A DNA stretch of 29,969 nucleotides, from positions 1 to 29,969 of the forward strand of contig JBGQAL010000012.1 of the NCBI GenBank assembly GCA_041494285.1, read 5' to 3'. A program made the position numbers and the translations under genes. The notes under the pieces are model-generated. The model was not told the origin of the DNA and did not search any database. It saw only the letters and a program-made list of their open reading frames with translations. The stretch comes from Fen-7 sp041494285 (GTDB lineage: Archaea > Halobacteriota > Methanosarcinia > Methanotrichales > Methanotrichaceae). Shown in pieces: positions 29,834-29,969 of this stretch (within the stretch, counting starts at the first letter, position 1; each line of letters opens with the position of its first letter).

Positions 29834-29969
29834 TGCTCTATAACACAAGTTTTAAATCTCATAATATGTTATAAAATAAAATTGTGTCACGAAAAACAAT
29901 ATTCTGTGTGAAATTGAAAGAGGAAAACCGAGACGAGCTGAACCGGTACCTGCGTCGTGGGAAATCATC
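29834..29969 (+). mobile_element. Left end of an IS630-family insertion sequence
   Basis: Receiver-domain similarity ends near 29833 and a transposase frame starts at 29884, so the element boundary lies near 29831-29841, where TA dinucleotides (the IS630 target) occur. The terminal inverted repeat cannot be confirmed because the other end is outside the window. It continues past 29969. Confidence 0.65.
29884..29969 (+). CDS. IS630-family transposase, N-terminus only
   Basis: From GTG 29884 the frame reads MSRKTIFCVKLKEEENRDEL-like residues (VSRKTIFCVKLKEENRDELN, RYLRRGKSS) to the window end. This matches the N-terminal helix-turn-helix start of IS630-type transposases (typically L..EE...L..L.RRGKSSARTLTRARILL). 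The catalytic DDE domain is outside the window. The TATA-like element at 29865-29876 is just upstream. Confidence 0.75.
   Translation, partial: MSRKTIFCVKLKEENRDELNRYLRRGKS

Noticed and set aside
1..29969. tRNA or rRNA genes
   Set aside because: No T-loop (GGTTCRANTCC) with a matching cloverleaf and no conserved rRNA segment was found on either strand by eye.

Overview
The window looks like a chromosomal segment of a methanogenic archaeon of the Methanosarcinales, most likely Methanothrix (Methanosaeta) or a close relative. This is inferred from archaeal TATA-type boxes just upstream of start codons, several archaeal-looking families (DUF3303, YkgJ-type cysteine cluster proteins, Lrp/AsnC, a Tex homologue, ScpB), a CHASE4 histidine kinase of the kind common in Methanothrix, and numerous decayed gene fragments. 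The species assignment is inference. No rRNA, tRNA or CRISPR array was recognised.

Positions 1-2900 (mostly minus strand) hold a decayed dinB polymerase, a winged-helix/ICMT-like methyltransferase pair, a 550-base gene-poor stretch and a YkgJ protein. Positions 2900-7150 hold a metal-transport operon: an Nramp-family transporter with altered metal-site motifs, a 76-residue membrane protein and a PRC-barrel/MgtE-N/CBS protein, which together suggest regulated Mg2+ uptake. An Lrp regulator is divergent from it. Positions 7300-12700 hold a secreted protein, a long ScpB, a cold-shock protein and Tex.

Positions 12776-16230 form a compact minus-strand operon: an uncharacterised protein, a RimK-like ATP-grasp ligase, a YkgJ protein and a GCS2-family ligase. 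This is a plausible small-peptide or amide biosynthesis system. It is followed by a YyaL/SSP411-type thioredoxin-domain protein. Positions 18790-22074 hold a Trypco1-like gene broken at a dinucleotide tract, and an operon encoding a CHAT caspase-like protease with a C-terminal ubiquitin-like domain plus a radical SAM enzyme. The latter two are the best candidates for an undescribed system, possibly a conflict or peptide-modification module.

From 22100 to the end the window is accessory and eroded. It holds a CHASE4 histidine kinase flanked by divergent direct repeats, small orphan genes, a secreted pentapeptide-like protein encoded by a 15-base minisatellite, and a tail-to-tail fusion of TPR and possible family-B polymerase relics. 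After these come an orphan gp5/gpV-like spike protein, an Hfq-like relic, a truncated response regulator and the beginning of an IS630-type transposase cut by the window edge. All family calls are by eye from translated sequence; no database search was run.
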